Source of the DNA: Seison nebaliae
Taxonomy: Eukaryota; Rotifera; Pararotatoria; Seisonacea; Seisonidae
Assembly (NCBI GenBank): GCA_023231475.1
Contig: JALJEE010001281.1
Span: forward strand, 1 to 64,000
DNA: 64,000 bases
Reading direction: 5' to 3'
In this document: positions 36,401 to 48,726 of the stretch, one piece after another
How the letters are laid out: the number at the start of each line of letters is the position of its first letter
How positions within the stretch are numbered: the first letter of the stretch is position 1
The notes under the pieces: generated by a model
What the model was told of the DNA's origin: nothing
The model's database searches: none
The model's input: the letters and a program-made list of their open reading frames with translations, nothing else
Translations under genes and position numbers: made by a program

Positions 36401-39400
36401 GTCATCTCCTTCACTCACAATAAGTTGATGATAATCATGATTATTATTATTATTATTATGACGATGATGATGATGATGATGATGCACTCCTCCATTAATT
36501 GATTGGAATATAATCATTATTTTTATTAACATAGTATTGCGTGATTATTCCAGCCATATTTCTTTATTCCCTTCTGATATTTCATACTTAATTAATTTAG
36601 TGAGTAAATGATTCTTTGCAATTATTCTGTTTCTCATTTGTTAGATTTGAACGGAAATCCAATATCCTAACAAACTCGCCCATGAACATCGAGTACTTTG
36701 TACGATTGGTGGATCTTTGTAGAAATATTAATTGGAATGTTCCACTCTGACTTCCACATTTCCATTGTCAACGAATATCGACATAAATAATTTCTGCATA
36801 TGAATTTCGTACTCTAAATTCATGTTTTTCTAAATAATCAATAGCCGATCGATTCGTTTAGAGGAATCGGTAAAAATAACAGAATCCCAATAAGCACTCA
36901 TCTTTGACTACGTCGAAATATCGATTGAACAAATCTTATTATTTTGGACAAATTATTTGGAGAGAATTTTAAACGAAAAGAAAATTTTAAATGAGTTCCT
37001 CTCACTAAATTGTTGTGAAAAGAAATAGTGAAGAAAGTATTGGAAGGAGCGAGAAGGAGAAGGAAAGGAATAGAGAAATTTCAAAAACAAAAATTTACTA
37101 ACTGGAATACCTTGCTTATTCAATAAATCGAGAAGATGTTTGATACTTTTATCTCGTGTCTCAAGTGTTTGTCTTTGTGTCTCAATGAAAACTTCGAGCT
37201 GATTAATAGTTTCTCGCAATAATTCTGCTTCTTCATTTAACTCATCCATCGATTTTCCTTCACATACATTCATCTTAAGATTTTCGTTATTTTTTACCAG
37301 TTTCTGTTGTTGTTTCTCATGATATTGTTGATGGTGATGATGATGATGATGATGATGAAGTTTATTATCTTTTGTTTTCACTTTCATTTTAGATGATTGA
37401 TTATCTTCGTTAATATTCTTGTTTGGAATGATGGAATCTAAAGATTGGTTGTCGTTACAAATATTGTGCTGACTGGCCGCTGTGAAGCGGGTAAGCTCTT
37501 TTGTCATCTCATTGATACGTAATAATAGAACCTGTAATTGTGTTTCCAAAAAGAGAATGAAGATCAGAGAAATTAAAATTTGTGTGTTTCAGATCGAAGA
37601 AGAATCTGTTATTGGAACAATTCGAATTTAATGAAATGTGAATAAAGATAAAATGGATTAACAAGAAATTCTCATTCGCCTTAAACTATAAAATCCTTTT
37701 CTCTCAAAAATACCGTTATGAAAAATATAAATGGACAACATACATTTCCAATCGAATTAATGATGTGAATGGATTGTTGAGGAATGAAATGGAATGAATA
37801 TAATGAATTATCCTAAGCATTTCCTTCAGATATTTGAGTCTACATGATACGCCATTAATCTTCTCGGGAAAGAACCTTTGTTGGCGCGGACGATTTTCCC
37901 TTCCTTATTCCTCAGAGGCAATTCATTCATCTTATCCGTAAATATTTAGAATAATCATCATTCTCCTAAATAATTTGTCAATGAGAAATTTCTATGGAAA
38001 ATAATCTTTCATTTCACGCATGTCATTCGTAGATATTCGGTTTTAGCTATCGTATTATTATTAATATTTTTACAATTTATTATTATACCTCCCAACAATT
38101 CATTTCTTAATCAAATTTTACCAAATTAATCATGTTCATATCAAACGGATCCAATCGGAAATATTCACCAAATTAAAGACATATATTTCCCACAAACTTT
38201 CTCCATTCTACAATTTCGGTCCGAACACCTTCATTTTCTTCTTAATCTTCTTTCCAACTATTTACCTATGCTTTCCACTGGCGAGTGAGATGCCAATAGT
38301 TTTAAATTTCGGAAATGAATTTTATGAAATTCGAATTCATCACCCGAAAGTTGAGGTGTGTTCTGTATATTCGGATGATGCATGTAAATTGCGTGAATTG
38401 TCGATTGTTTTCCACTCTCACTAGTCACAAGTGTTGAATGAATTATATTAAATTTCTCATATGAAATGGAATACATCTGATAAGATTTCTGAAGTAGATG
38501 AATTGGAGAGGTTGGTCTTCCTTCGAGAGAATGTCTAATCATCAAGAGAAGAAAACCTCAGTCATGAATATAGAAGAACTAGGTTGGACAAAGTTTAAGG
38601 TGAAGTTCTTATTATTCATTCATTGTTCTTTCATTACTAATAATTGTGATTATACATATCTCACATACCTTAACTCTACAACTCCCATTTATTATGATGA
38701 TATGACGCACGTAATGATAGTTTATTCGGTATCATATCTTACATATTAGCAGTAATGATTTGCTCATAAAATAATTTATATGACGTTTGTATTCATATGC
38801 AAAGTCTTTATTTATATTCTCTTCATAGTTCGGCCTTTTTTTCCGCTAGAACTCCTGCTTCGTCATTCTATCGCGCTACCATGTCCACGGAGCGACATGT
38901 ACGTAAAAACTTGTAAGTCATATCAGTTGGGAGGAGGGATGGAGAAACATACAGAAAGAAAGTTTTTTTTTGTCTTCGCTCGTTCTACTTCTTTCATTGA
39001 CACATGTGCAACAATCCGTAATATGTACATCCGTCAAACATATAAATTTTTGTAAAAAACGAAAGTTTCTTCCAACAATATTATAAGAAAAGTCGTTCGG
39101 TTACACATGAGCATTTGGGAGAAGAATTACGATTATACATAAATTTACATTTACTTCTTATAATATTAAATAATTTATTATTATTATAACAATATTGAGA
39201 TTCCACTGAACGATTCTCATCGTTCTTCGCAAATGGGAAATTGTTAGATTCGTTTTCTCTCTCTTTCTCCTTCATTCCATTCCCGGTCGCATATACATCG
39301 AGCACTCAGCTCAAATAATGATTATGAATTAACGATTGAGGAAGCAGTCGTATGAACAATGGGAGCATGTATATGAGAATTGACATTTTTCACATCCATC

Positions 39401-42400
39401 TCCCTTAGAAAAAACAGATTTCTAATTTGAAAATTCGACGAAGATTTCATTTGAAAATTAATCATCTCAATTTACATCCGAATGAGATGAGAATGGAGAA
39501 GTTTCGGCTTGTTCATGTCAAAGTATTATTCGGTCCACTTTTCATCCCACTTAACCTACAACATCTCCTGTCTGTCTCCTGCTTGATGGCAGGATGGTGA
39601 AGTAAATATGAAGTACGATTGAAGCTTCTCATAACTTCCTCCATCAATCCCAGTTGCGACATGCATCAACTCTCGTTCTTTCATTACGAGTTGGCCTTCT
39701 TTCTTTCCTTTCACTTCGACATTCCGTTTAACGCCATCCTTTCAGTGTAAACAATTCTGCAAACAACTTCACTAAATAACAACCAAATTAGAATTATGGA
39801 CAAAATTCATCCGCTAATTCGTCTCTTGGTCACAATTTGTATCTTTCTTTCTCCGATACAACTTCTTATTGACAACTTAATTACGACCAGTGAACCGGTC
39901 AACTAGTTTAATGGACAGTTGATCAATTCGTTTGTAATTTCCTTTTCGACATTTCATCATTGTCATTCGGGTGAAATAATTTGGAGTTTGACTAACCTCC
40001 GTTTGGGAGAGAAGAGATTTGTTGACATTCACTTTTCCCCGACGTGTTCTTCGAATGATTTGTGTTGTTAATGGGATTAGATTAGGGAAATTAATTAAAT
40101 TCTCATTAAAATTCATCAACATGTTACTTAAAACGATGATGCTGATGAGGAGGAGGAGGAGGAGAGAATGTTGAAACTTATTGGAAAATATGAACTGGTG
40201 ACGGATAAGAGAAAGAAACGAAACAAGGAAATAACGAATTGATTTGTTCAATCAATTTTTCAGATTAACAACTTTTAGATATCATTGTTAGACTAGGGAA
40301 TAATATGAGTGAACCATGAATTCATAATATTCATATGTAGGAAGGAGAGTGAAGTTGTTGATTGTGAGAAATTTCCTTTTTTCAAGTCTACTATGTCTGA
40401 TGTAATAAGAAATCTTACAATAATTAATGATTCTTCTAAATAACGAATGTTGAGTTGAAAAAGAAAAGGAAATGATTCTGAACGAGAATAGGTTAAATTG
40501 GACAAGTTAATGAAATGGGACATGGAGAAAGTTGAATAAGTTTTAATAAAAAAAATTGGATTGATATTTGAGTAGATTGAATTATTGATGCTTGAAACTG
40601 GTCAGCTATTCAATAATAATTCACTTCGATACTCTTCTAATGAACAATGAGAGAGAATCTCACTAGAAATTATATTCTACCATTTTTTTTTCTTTTCAAT
40701 CTTTTCATGCATAATTTGTGCAACGACTAATTTTTGATATTAATCATTCCTTCGACTTATACCCAATATAAATATTTCGTATTATTCCAATTCTTTTCCA
40801 ACAACAACAAGAAAAAGAAAAAATAAAATAATGTTGAAATTGAATAATTAGATTATATTAACTATAACAAAAAAAAGAAATCTAAAACAAAGAAGAAAAT
40901 TAATTTCAATAAATATTTTTATCAACATCAAGAGACTTGTATAATTCTCCAAGAACTGTATTAATGTAACCAATGGCGACGATGGACTTCTTCGTCTTCG
41001 AGCTATATGATTTTACATAACCGTTTTCTGATATTAAGGTCCGAGAGTCAATTAATCGACGTGGTTCTAATCATCTTTTTTCATTATCATTAATGAATAA
41101 TGGAGATGTGAATGGTTGGATGAGAAGATTGGCATGATACATAAGAATAATCGTCAACCATTTTAATGATCATTCACAATATCGTTCCTGATATTTCCTT
41201 TTCGGCGTGTTGGGAATAGAAATTTCTCTCGAGTGCTCCCCTAATACTTCAGCACAACACTAACAACATCAGTCGATTTCCAAATAACTCAGATTATCAA
41301 CTACTTTAGTTACGATGTGGAGTAAAGGAATTTGTTTGATTTTGTGACTTGAATAATTTGAGAATTGACGTCATTCAACGATCGACTACAATCGACGAGA
41401 AGACAAATCATAATAACAACCTTTGCGTACTACCAAAAATACTTTCAAATTTACGAACAAACAATTTCCACTAATAGGAACAGTCGAACGAGACATTTTC
41501 CCGGAAATTACAATGAGAAAAAATGTTCGAGCTAAAAAAAAATTCGATAAAAAACATAAACTAGATAAAACTAGTGATTCACTTTTGTTGTAAATTAAAC
41601 GAAGTTTAAAAAATGAAATTTGAAGAACGAGAGCAATTGGGAGTAAATCAATTTAAAGGATTGAATTACAATTTTAAATGATTCATTCGTTCGACATTAT
41701 TCGTATTAGAATAATGTTCATGTTTTTTCCACGCCATAAATGACGTCAAATAAATTTTGTTCGTAGAAAATGCAAAATTGAATAGAAATTCGTTCACTTC
41801 TCTAAAGGAGGTTCTTTTCCGATTCTGATAAATTAAATGAGTATAACTTCAATCCACCTTCAATCCTGGAGGGTGGAGAAGAAAAATTTTGTAGATTTTC
41901 TCAAAACTGAAAAATTTTCCAAAATATTTTCTATAACTATCTAATTTCGAAATTCATTCGTCTATCGATAGAACTTACGATCGATAATAAAATCAATTGG
42001 TCAGAATTCTTTCATAATAATATCATAAAATTCTTTCGAAATTGTTTTCTGGTGGGACAATGTACCTAAGGTAGTTAGTGTTAAATTGGGAAGAATGTGA
42101 ATTGTATTCGTTTCCGTAGAAAGGGTGATAACAGATATAGAGCCAGTTATTCCTTCTAATCGAGAGATTGATCGTTTGGAATGCAGGAATGAGAGTATGA
42201 TAGTGGAGAATAAAATAGATCTTTGGAGTGAAGCATAAAAATGGATAAGTAATCGATTCGAGTAAAAGGAGAGTTCGAATGTAAGGGAATTTGGAAAACA
42301 GGACACTTGAACGAAAGAATGGAGTCGATAAAATTAGATATACGTACAGTTGGATGGAGAGAAGGAGATATAAATCGAATGAACAAAGTTCTCCCAACGA

Positions 42401-45400
42401 TCGAGTAGTAGAAGAGGATGGGAGACAATACTGACGAAGAATACTACTACTACTACTACGACTACGACTGTTGGTAGTAGTAGTGTTGTAAGAATTCCTT
42501 GTCAAACAGAAACGACAATAAAGGGGGGCCAAATGTAGTGGAGGACGAGAAAGGAGTAGAAATGGAAGCAACCAAGGATGATAGATGGCATCTGAGAGGA
42601 GAATTAAAAGAAAAGGAAGAAAGAAAGAAAAAATGTTGATCGAATGAGAATGTATCGTTAATTTAAAAATCTATTTTCATTTGCCGTTTTTCACACTGAT
42701 TATTACAATAATCCGATTAATAAAATGAAGAAGAAAAAAAGGAAAACTAACTCGTTTCTCTTCGTTTAATTCACTTAATTTATCGGTCACTATTATCGTC
42801 TTAATGGTTTCCTCTTTTATTTCGTTACGTTTGCGACGCAATTCTGGACTCCAGTAGTTTTGAATACTATCGATATTGTGCGCTAGTCGTTTGCCCAAAA
42901 CATTTGATTGATGATGAAGAGCATCAATTTCGCTCTTCATCTCACTTGTCATCATTCGACATTTCTTCGATGTACATACGTCATCGTTATCTAAGGAGAA
43001 AGAAGAAATCAATTATCTGCTTCTCAATGAGCACAGTGTCTTGTTGCATAACTCATCATCTCCTCTTTAACTTCGTTCAACAGTTCGTTTAGTAAGATTT
43101 GATAAGAAAACAATCCAAAAAATTAATTAGAAATTTTCCTCTTACGATTAACTCAAATATTATTCCCTGTTATCCTAATTGTTTTTTTTTTATCATCACC
43201 ATCATCATGACTATCGAGTGAAGGATGTTCATCTCACTAAATTCATTCTCACTTAAATTATTATTCGATAAGGAAATATTGATTAGAAGGAAAAGAAGAA
43301 TAATAACAATGATATCTCATATCGTCCGTTTGGACTAAACTGGCCGTTGTTGGTCGTTTTTTCGTATTGTTATTTTTTCTCGTTAATATCGTGGGTAATA
43401 TGGTCGAGGGAATATTTGAATCATCTCCACTTCTCAATCTTGTTGTTGTTGTTGTTGTCGATTCTTCTTCAGTGTTCTTCTTTCTTTCTGATCCGATGGA
43501 TGCATGAGAGAAAGATGGTAAATGATTGATCAATTCAGCTCGATCAGCTTGTAACATTTCTTCTTTTCGTTTTTGTAATTTGCTTCGTTGTTCGTGAAGG
43601 AATTGTTGGATGTTCGTCGACAACAAATAATGAAGTTCATTGATGAGATTTGATTGTTGATTAATTTCGTTGATATTCTCATTGTTTCCCATTAACTTAT
43701 TCTCCGATGATGGTTGTTGTGTTGAATCGATTTCAGTTATAACATAATCCGAAGTGTTGTTCATTTGAATTGATTCATTTTTGATGTGATGAGTAGTTGA
43801 TGTAAGAATGGGAATATTGGGAGTATTTGTCGTCGTTTGAATGATAGAGGAGGGAGAAGATGATGAAGATAATTGAGTAGAAATATTCGATATGAAATTT
43901 AAATTCGACGAATGATTCATGTGATGTTGATGAGTTAATGTGAAGAGTTGGGTTGGTGTAGTCATCTCATCAAAGAATCGACTTCGATTCTTTTGCTCTT
44001 CGATCTCACTCAATTTCACATCCTCCTCATCATCATCCTCCTTTTTCTTCCGTCCCTTATTCTCTAACAAGTTCTCCGTCGGATGTGGCAAACGTGTAAT
44101 ATCCATCGCATTACTCTGTACATTATCATTATGTTTCGTCGTTATTGTTGTTGTTGTTGTTGTTCTTGTGGTTATTGTTGTTGTTGAATTGTTAGAAGAG
44201 GAAGTTAGCATTATATTGGATGAAGAAGCGTTATCGATGGAATTGGATATTAATTTAGAATTAAGTTCATTTTTATCTATTTTCCATTCGCGTGCCTCTT
44301 CTTGATGATTTGGTTGATTTGATAATGATGATGAACGAAAGATTAGTGATTGTAAATCAGAAATCTTCCTCAAATCCTTATCGTCCTGCTCATGAAATTT
44401 TAACAACTTCTCCTCTCCAATACATTCCACCTCTCCATATTTGTGATGTTCTTGTGAATTATTCTCGATTCCATTGATATTCATTGTGTCATCTAATGGG
44501 CGGAATGAAATGGAAAGAATATCAGTAAGAAAGCTCTCGTTCTTCAGGGAAATGGAGTTGAAGATGAATATTTATAAAAATCTAATTAATCTTAATTCTT
44601 CTCCTAATTCCACAATCCATCAGGAATTCTAATTCCATCGACACAAAACTTACTAATATGAATCTCATGTATATTACCAATTAGTTATACAATTCTTCTT
44701 CTTCTATTCCTTAAAAAATCAAACGAATATTCGCTCCCAAATTTCTTTTCTTTCAACTTCCAACATACAATGAGAGTTCACTTCATTCAATTCCGTTTGA
44801 AAACGGAAATTTTTTTTATCAAGATTTCCAAATTCACAATATCTCCAACAATCAAATATACGTGGACTCAACTGTCAAATACAATATCCATCGACTAATG
44901 GCAGTAATTCTGCACAACATCCGCTCCCATTCAATTATGAGTGTTGGAGGAGAGATTTCTTAATAATTATTCCTCGTAAACTTCGATGAGGTTGAGGAGA
45001 CTGAAATTGAAAACAGAAATACAAACGAATTCTATTGGAAACTAAAGAAAACATTTCCATTTTTTCAATCTTCTTTCCTCTCATGATAATTGATGGTATT
45101 CAAGGTTACTTTCTCTTTAACATAATGATCATTATCGCAATGATGATAATAAAGATGGAAGACTAATGATAAAAATTGACAATGAAATTTCATGAAACTT
45201 TTAAAAAATCTAATAGATATCATCCGGAGAAATAGCATTATTACATGTTCTCAAAAATTTTTTTGTAGTTGTACGAGATTTTAATGAAATTTCTCTTCGA
45301 TATTCAATTTGATTTTCTCTCCTTTTCATTCACAAGTTATCGAGTGAACGAGTGATGAAGAATCTAAATTTACCAATAACTATTAAAATAGTTATTTCTG

Positions 45401-48400
45401 TTGTCGAATATTAAATTGTGCACAGAACCGTTAATTCCACATAAAACAATCAAATTTAGAGGGAGAGATGAATCGAATAAGGAATTGATGTGTGAGCACA
45501 CGTAATGGAACATTAATAAATTTTATGTGAAATGTAATTACATGAAATCGGTTGATCAGAAGATTCTCTGAGCATTTTCCCCATTTAACTAATATCTTCT
45601 TCCACCATATCACCAGTTATTGCGATGGTAATTGAGGAGATACTAATCTATTCTACTATGATAAGTGAGAAGAAAAAGGAATAAATTCATTATCATAATC
45701 ATCACCATCGCCACCAAATTTTTTTACCTATCGAATAGACATACTGTTGTTTTAGATGATATTTCATCAGTTGATATACCCTCAAGTAACATATGTTTCT
45801 TTACGTTCATTCTACCAGGTAGAAGTCGTTGAATATGAGTTGGAAGATGTAGATGTATATTATTATATTCATTCCCATCTCAATCTCTCTATCACAACCA
45901 TTACTCCAAAGATTAATGGTCTTGTTAGAATTCTCAGATACAATTCGCTCATACCTTCTCTTACATATGAAATATGCCCAACATTTCTCCTTATACATAT
46001 TTATCTCATCCATTTGACGATGATTACAGACGATTATTATTTTCTTTCCATTCTCACCAAAACGTGAGGGAATGGAAGAATTAATAAAAAATTCATACAC
46101 TCCAAAAAATCAAATATTTCAATCATTCTCATTATTACTAATATTCTTTCTCGTCCAAGCTGATACAATAAGTACATTGTACGATAACACATATAACGAC
46201 ATAGAATCATATAAGTGGATATTATATACGGTAAGATTGCATTCTGTCAATCATCGAACATGTTCAAAACGGAGTGATATATTGATTGATGAAGAAGAAG
46301 GAAAATAATGATCAATTTGCTTTTAGATACTCTTCCGAGAGGTTATAATCCGGTAATTGATCATAATCGAATCGATAAAAGAAAATGCTACTATTAGCAG
46401 GGGATATGCACATAATATGCACAGGACATTTTCATCGAAATTTAGAGAAATGAGCTCTGGAAGTTCATGTCTAGTGTCAATAGAAGATTAAGGAGAAATC
46501 AAATAAAAGAATAATTCGCTTACTGGAAAAGAGTGAAAGTATGTGAATTCTTCTCGAACTGCCCATATTACTACTGTATTACTTCTAACTGTATCAATAG
46601 TAAATGCGCAGATTATATTTCTACTAATATATTTCTAAACACGATCTGACTGATAATAATTTTTTTTTCAAACGAAGAATAAATTGTAAACTTTGACAGC
46701 GATTGGAAGGGAAGGACGGTAAAATGTCATCGATAGATCGATGAGAATCTTTGCTTGAAATTCTTTCGTAACGTTTCATGCCCAAAGCCTGGAATGAACT
46801 TTTCTTAACATCTTCGCTTTGAGTTAAGTCTTCGAAAAAGGTTTGCGAGTCATTCGACGAATAAAAGGGATTTGTCTCGTTCGATGAAGAGAATCGTATT
46901 TTCTCCTTCTGATTATCTCGTCGACATTCACTATTATTTATATTTTGAGATTTATTCGTATTGGATTGATCTTTTCCTACAATTTTATCTGATGGCGCTC
47001 CTGCCACTTGTTGATATCGATCAGACGATGAATTATTCGATGAATAATATTGATGAGATGACGTCACTTTATTCTCACTTTGCCGCTGATATAATTTGAT
47101 TATATTGTTCTCTTCTAACATTCGCTCATAACGCAACATTTGACTACTTAATGTGTTTCCATTAATTTCATTATTATTCGATTTTTTTTTCCTTCCAAAC
47201 GAATCTTCACATCCACTTTCACTCCGATGATTTCGAGATTGAGATTGTGAATTATTCACAGCGCTTATCGATTCCAATGCCGATGGTTGTTGTGCAGGTG
47301 GAGATTGTATCGGTGATGATGTTTTGGAAGAAATGGAGAAGAAATCGATTTTTCTTTTTTCTTCTTCCCTTGTCTCTTTCGGTTGATTGGGATAGTAGTC
47401 ACCTAATTCATATTGATAGTATTGTTTGTCATGTTCCTGGTTTCCGTTATGATGAGTGGTGAGGAAGAATTCGTCAATATCGTCTTCTTTTTCATCATCA
47501 TCATCCTCCTCCCCCTCCTCCTCCTCATCATTCACGTCCTTACTCTTTACAATATCTTCACGGAAATTTTCCATGTCATTGTTAGTTCGAAGAGAATATC
47601 TTGTTTCTTCACTTAACCGATTCATCTTATCTAAATTATTATTGTTTAACGAATTTCGAAGAGAGTCCGTCTGATATAAATGTTCATATGATTCATTGAA
47701 TAATTGCATATTCTCATTCTTCTCATTATTATGTTGCGCATAAATTTCTGCATATTTCTTTTCTAATTCATCATTCGTTCTATTCGAATATACACCTAAT
47801 GACGATTGCTTCTTTATTGGTGTTATTGTCGTTGTTGTTGTCGTCGTCATCGTTGTTATCATCATCGTTGTCGTTGTCGTTGTCGTTGTTGGGGAAGGTA
47901 ATGGTGATGAATAAGAACTTAAATTGTTATTATTATTGTAAGAAGATGGTAAATTGATAGAGTTGGAATTGTTGTTCGTGGTGAGAATATCGAACGATAA
48001 TAAATGTTCATTCTTCAATTCTTGTGCCTGCATGCCGATCGATGTGACGATCGTCATATTAGTCGTCGAATCGGCACTAATGTCATCTGGTAAGAAATGA
48101 TTTTTCGATGAAATCTCAAAATTAGTCTTTTCCACATTATGTTCTAAAGTTCGACGTCTTTGAGTGTTAGCATGTGTGGAATGAATGAAATCTTTTGGGG
48201 ATTTATTCATATTGAATTGGAGGAAATCGTTTTCATTCATATCCGATTCCATACTACTACGAAATGATTCAATGTTACAATTATCGTCCGATGTCACCGA
48301 AGATCCGAGAAGTCGATTAAATAAAATCTTCTTTTCATTCATATTCATATCTCCCAGCAATAATTGCATAACGTTCCGTCGTTCTTCAAATCTGATTAAA

Positions 48401-48726
48401 TCCTTATCATCCAAATCATTATTCTTCTCTTCCTCTCCCAACGACAATTTACATTGTTTCCCCAATTTACCCATTTCGCTATTATTCATCAGATCATCAT
48501 ATTGATCATTCTTGTTGTTGTGAAAGCGAAATAAATTCTCGTCCGTCGTAAATGAATTAATCAAATTCATGTTATCCATTTCGTTCATCGACCGTTCTTT
48601 TTCTTCTGCCGAATCTTTTCTTCTCGAATGCCCTTCTTGTTTTTGAGCGTTCTCATACGATTGGAATGTCAAATGGATTTCATGTTCTAAACTTCTCCAT
48701 TTCTCATCCGATAAATTCATCGACAT
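31797..48726 (-). CDS. ERC: ELKS/ERC/CAST active-zone protein (Bruchpilot family)
   Basis: Presynaptic active-zone scaffold. Core exons: 42990-42752, 37531-37103, 35161-35045, 34992-34783, 34732-34546, 34490-34405, 34349-34043, 33994-33831, 33780-33360, 33310-31797. ERC hallmarks are IDSIQNYWSPELRRKRNE (human MNSIKTFWSPELKKE), EVFIETQRQTLETRDKSIKH, VLKEAIHNREQQADIIQGEV and HLEIKDRKIAVMQRKIENLE. The C-terminus is DNDEDGIYA, the counterpart of the GIWA tail that binds the RIM PDZ domain. Two big 5' exons, 48726-46692 and 44492-43308, join in matching phase and give 2,297 residues. Their Asn/Ser/Thr-rich content is not recognisable as ERC, so they could be a separate gene. Coiled coil dominates from about 1,100 on, broken by Gln and His runs. 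Introns reach 5.2 kb, unlike all neighbours. Confidence 0.85.
35162..37102 (-). other. 1.9-kb intron of ERC
   Basis: Starts gttagt and ends taatag. No coding frame of note inside. It contains a (GAT)n repeat at about 36,463-36,484. Exceptionally long for this window, where most introns are near 50 bp. Confidence 0.7.
36463..36484. repeat. (GAT)n microsatellite
   Basis: Short run of gat triplets inside the 1.9-kb ERC intron. Confidence 0.9.
38266..38534 (-). CDS. candidate nested or alternative exon, unknown protein
   Basis: This 269-bp minus-strand stretch is open, starts after gatgattag and ends before gtaaat. The peptide is compositionally normal (HSLEGRPTSPIHLLQKSYQM, then TLVTSESGKQSTIHAIYMHH and FRNLKLLASHSPVESIG), unlike random AT-rich frames nearby. 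Its start and end phases differ, so it cannot be a simple cassette between the flanking ERC exons. It would need partner exons, perhaps of a nested gene. Not recognised. Confidence 0.3.
42441..42484. repeat. ACT-triplet repeat with inverted copy
   Basis: Runs of act followed by tag triplets around a short centre (actactacgactacgactg then ttggtagtagtagt). They can fold into a small hairpin. Located in the 5.2-kb ERC intron. Confidence 0.7.
44493..46691 (-). other. 2.2-kb putative intron between the two 5' ERC exons
   Basis: Bounded by gtttac and a cccattag acceptor in phase 1 on both sides. Two short plus-strand frames lie inside (45756-46067, 46072-46308), the second with a signal-peptide-like stretch, but neither is convincing. 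Confidence 0.5.

Larger units (their letters stand above)
37532..42751 (-). other. 5.2-kb intron of ERC with possible nested exons
   Basis: Donor gttagt after EEKR and acceptor attacag before VLLLRINEM, both phase 0, so the flanking ERC exons join directly. Inside are several minus-strand open stretches (38266-38534, 39081-39305, 39877-40251, 42001-42571), none proven. A large intron in such compact DNA may hold enhancers or a nested gene. Confidence 0.65.

Noticed and set aside
38828-38900. tRNA-like stretch on the minus strand (gctccgtggacatggtagcg)
   Set aside because: It resembles a D-arm/A-box, but there is no B-box GGTTCGANTCC and the acceptor ends do not pair. It might be a decayed tRNA-derived SINE head, but that is unsupported.
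39081-39305. Cys-containing minus-strand ORF in the ERC intron
   Set aside because: Five cysteines but no signal peptide and no in-phase partner with nearby islands.
42001-42571. Three overlapping long minus-strand frames
   Set aside because: All three frames are open because the plus strand is purine-rich. The peptides are Leu/Ser/Phe/Tyr low complexity with no domain.
45756-46308. Two short plus-strand ORFs inside a putative ERC intron
   Set aside because: The second has a signal-like segment (FQSFSLLLIFFLVQADTIS), but there is no partner exon, no cysteine pattern and no recognisable peptide. Probably chance.
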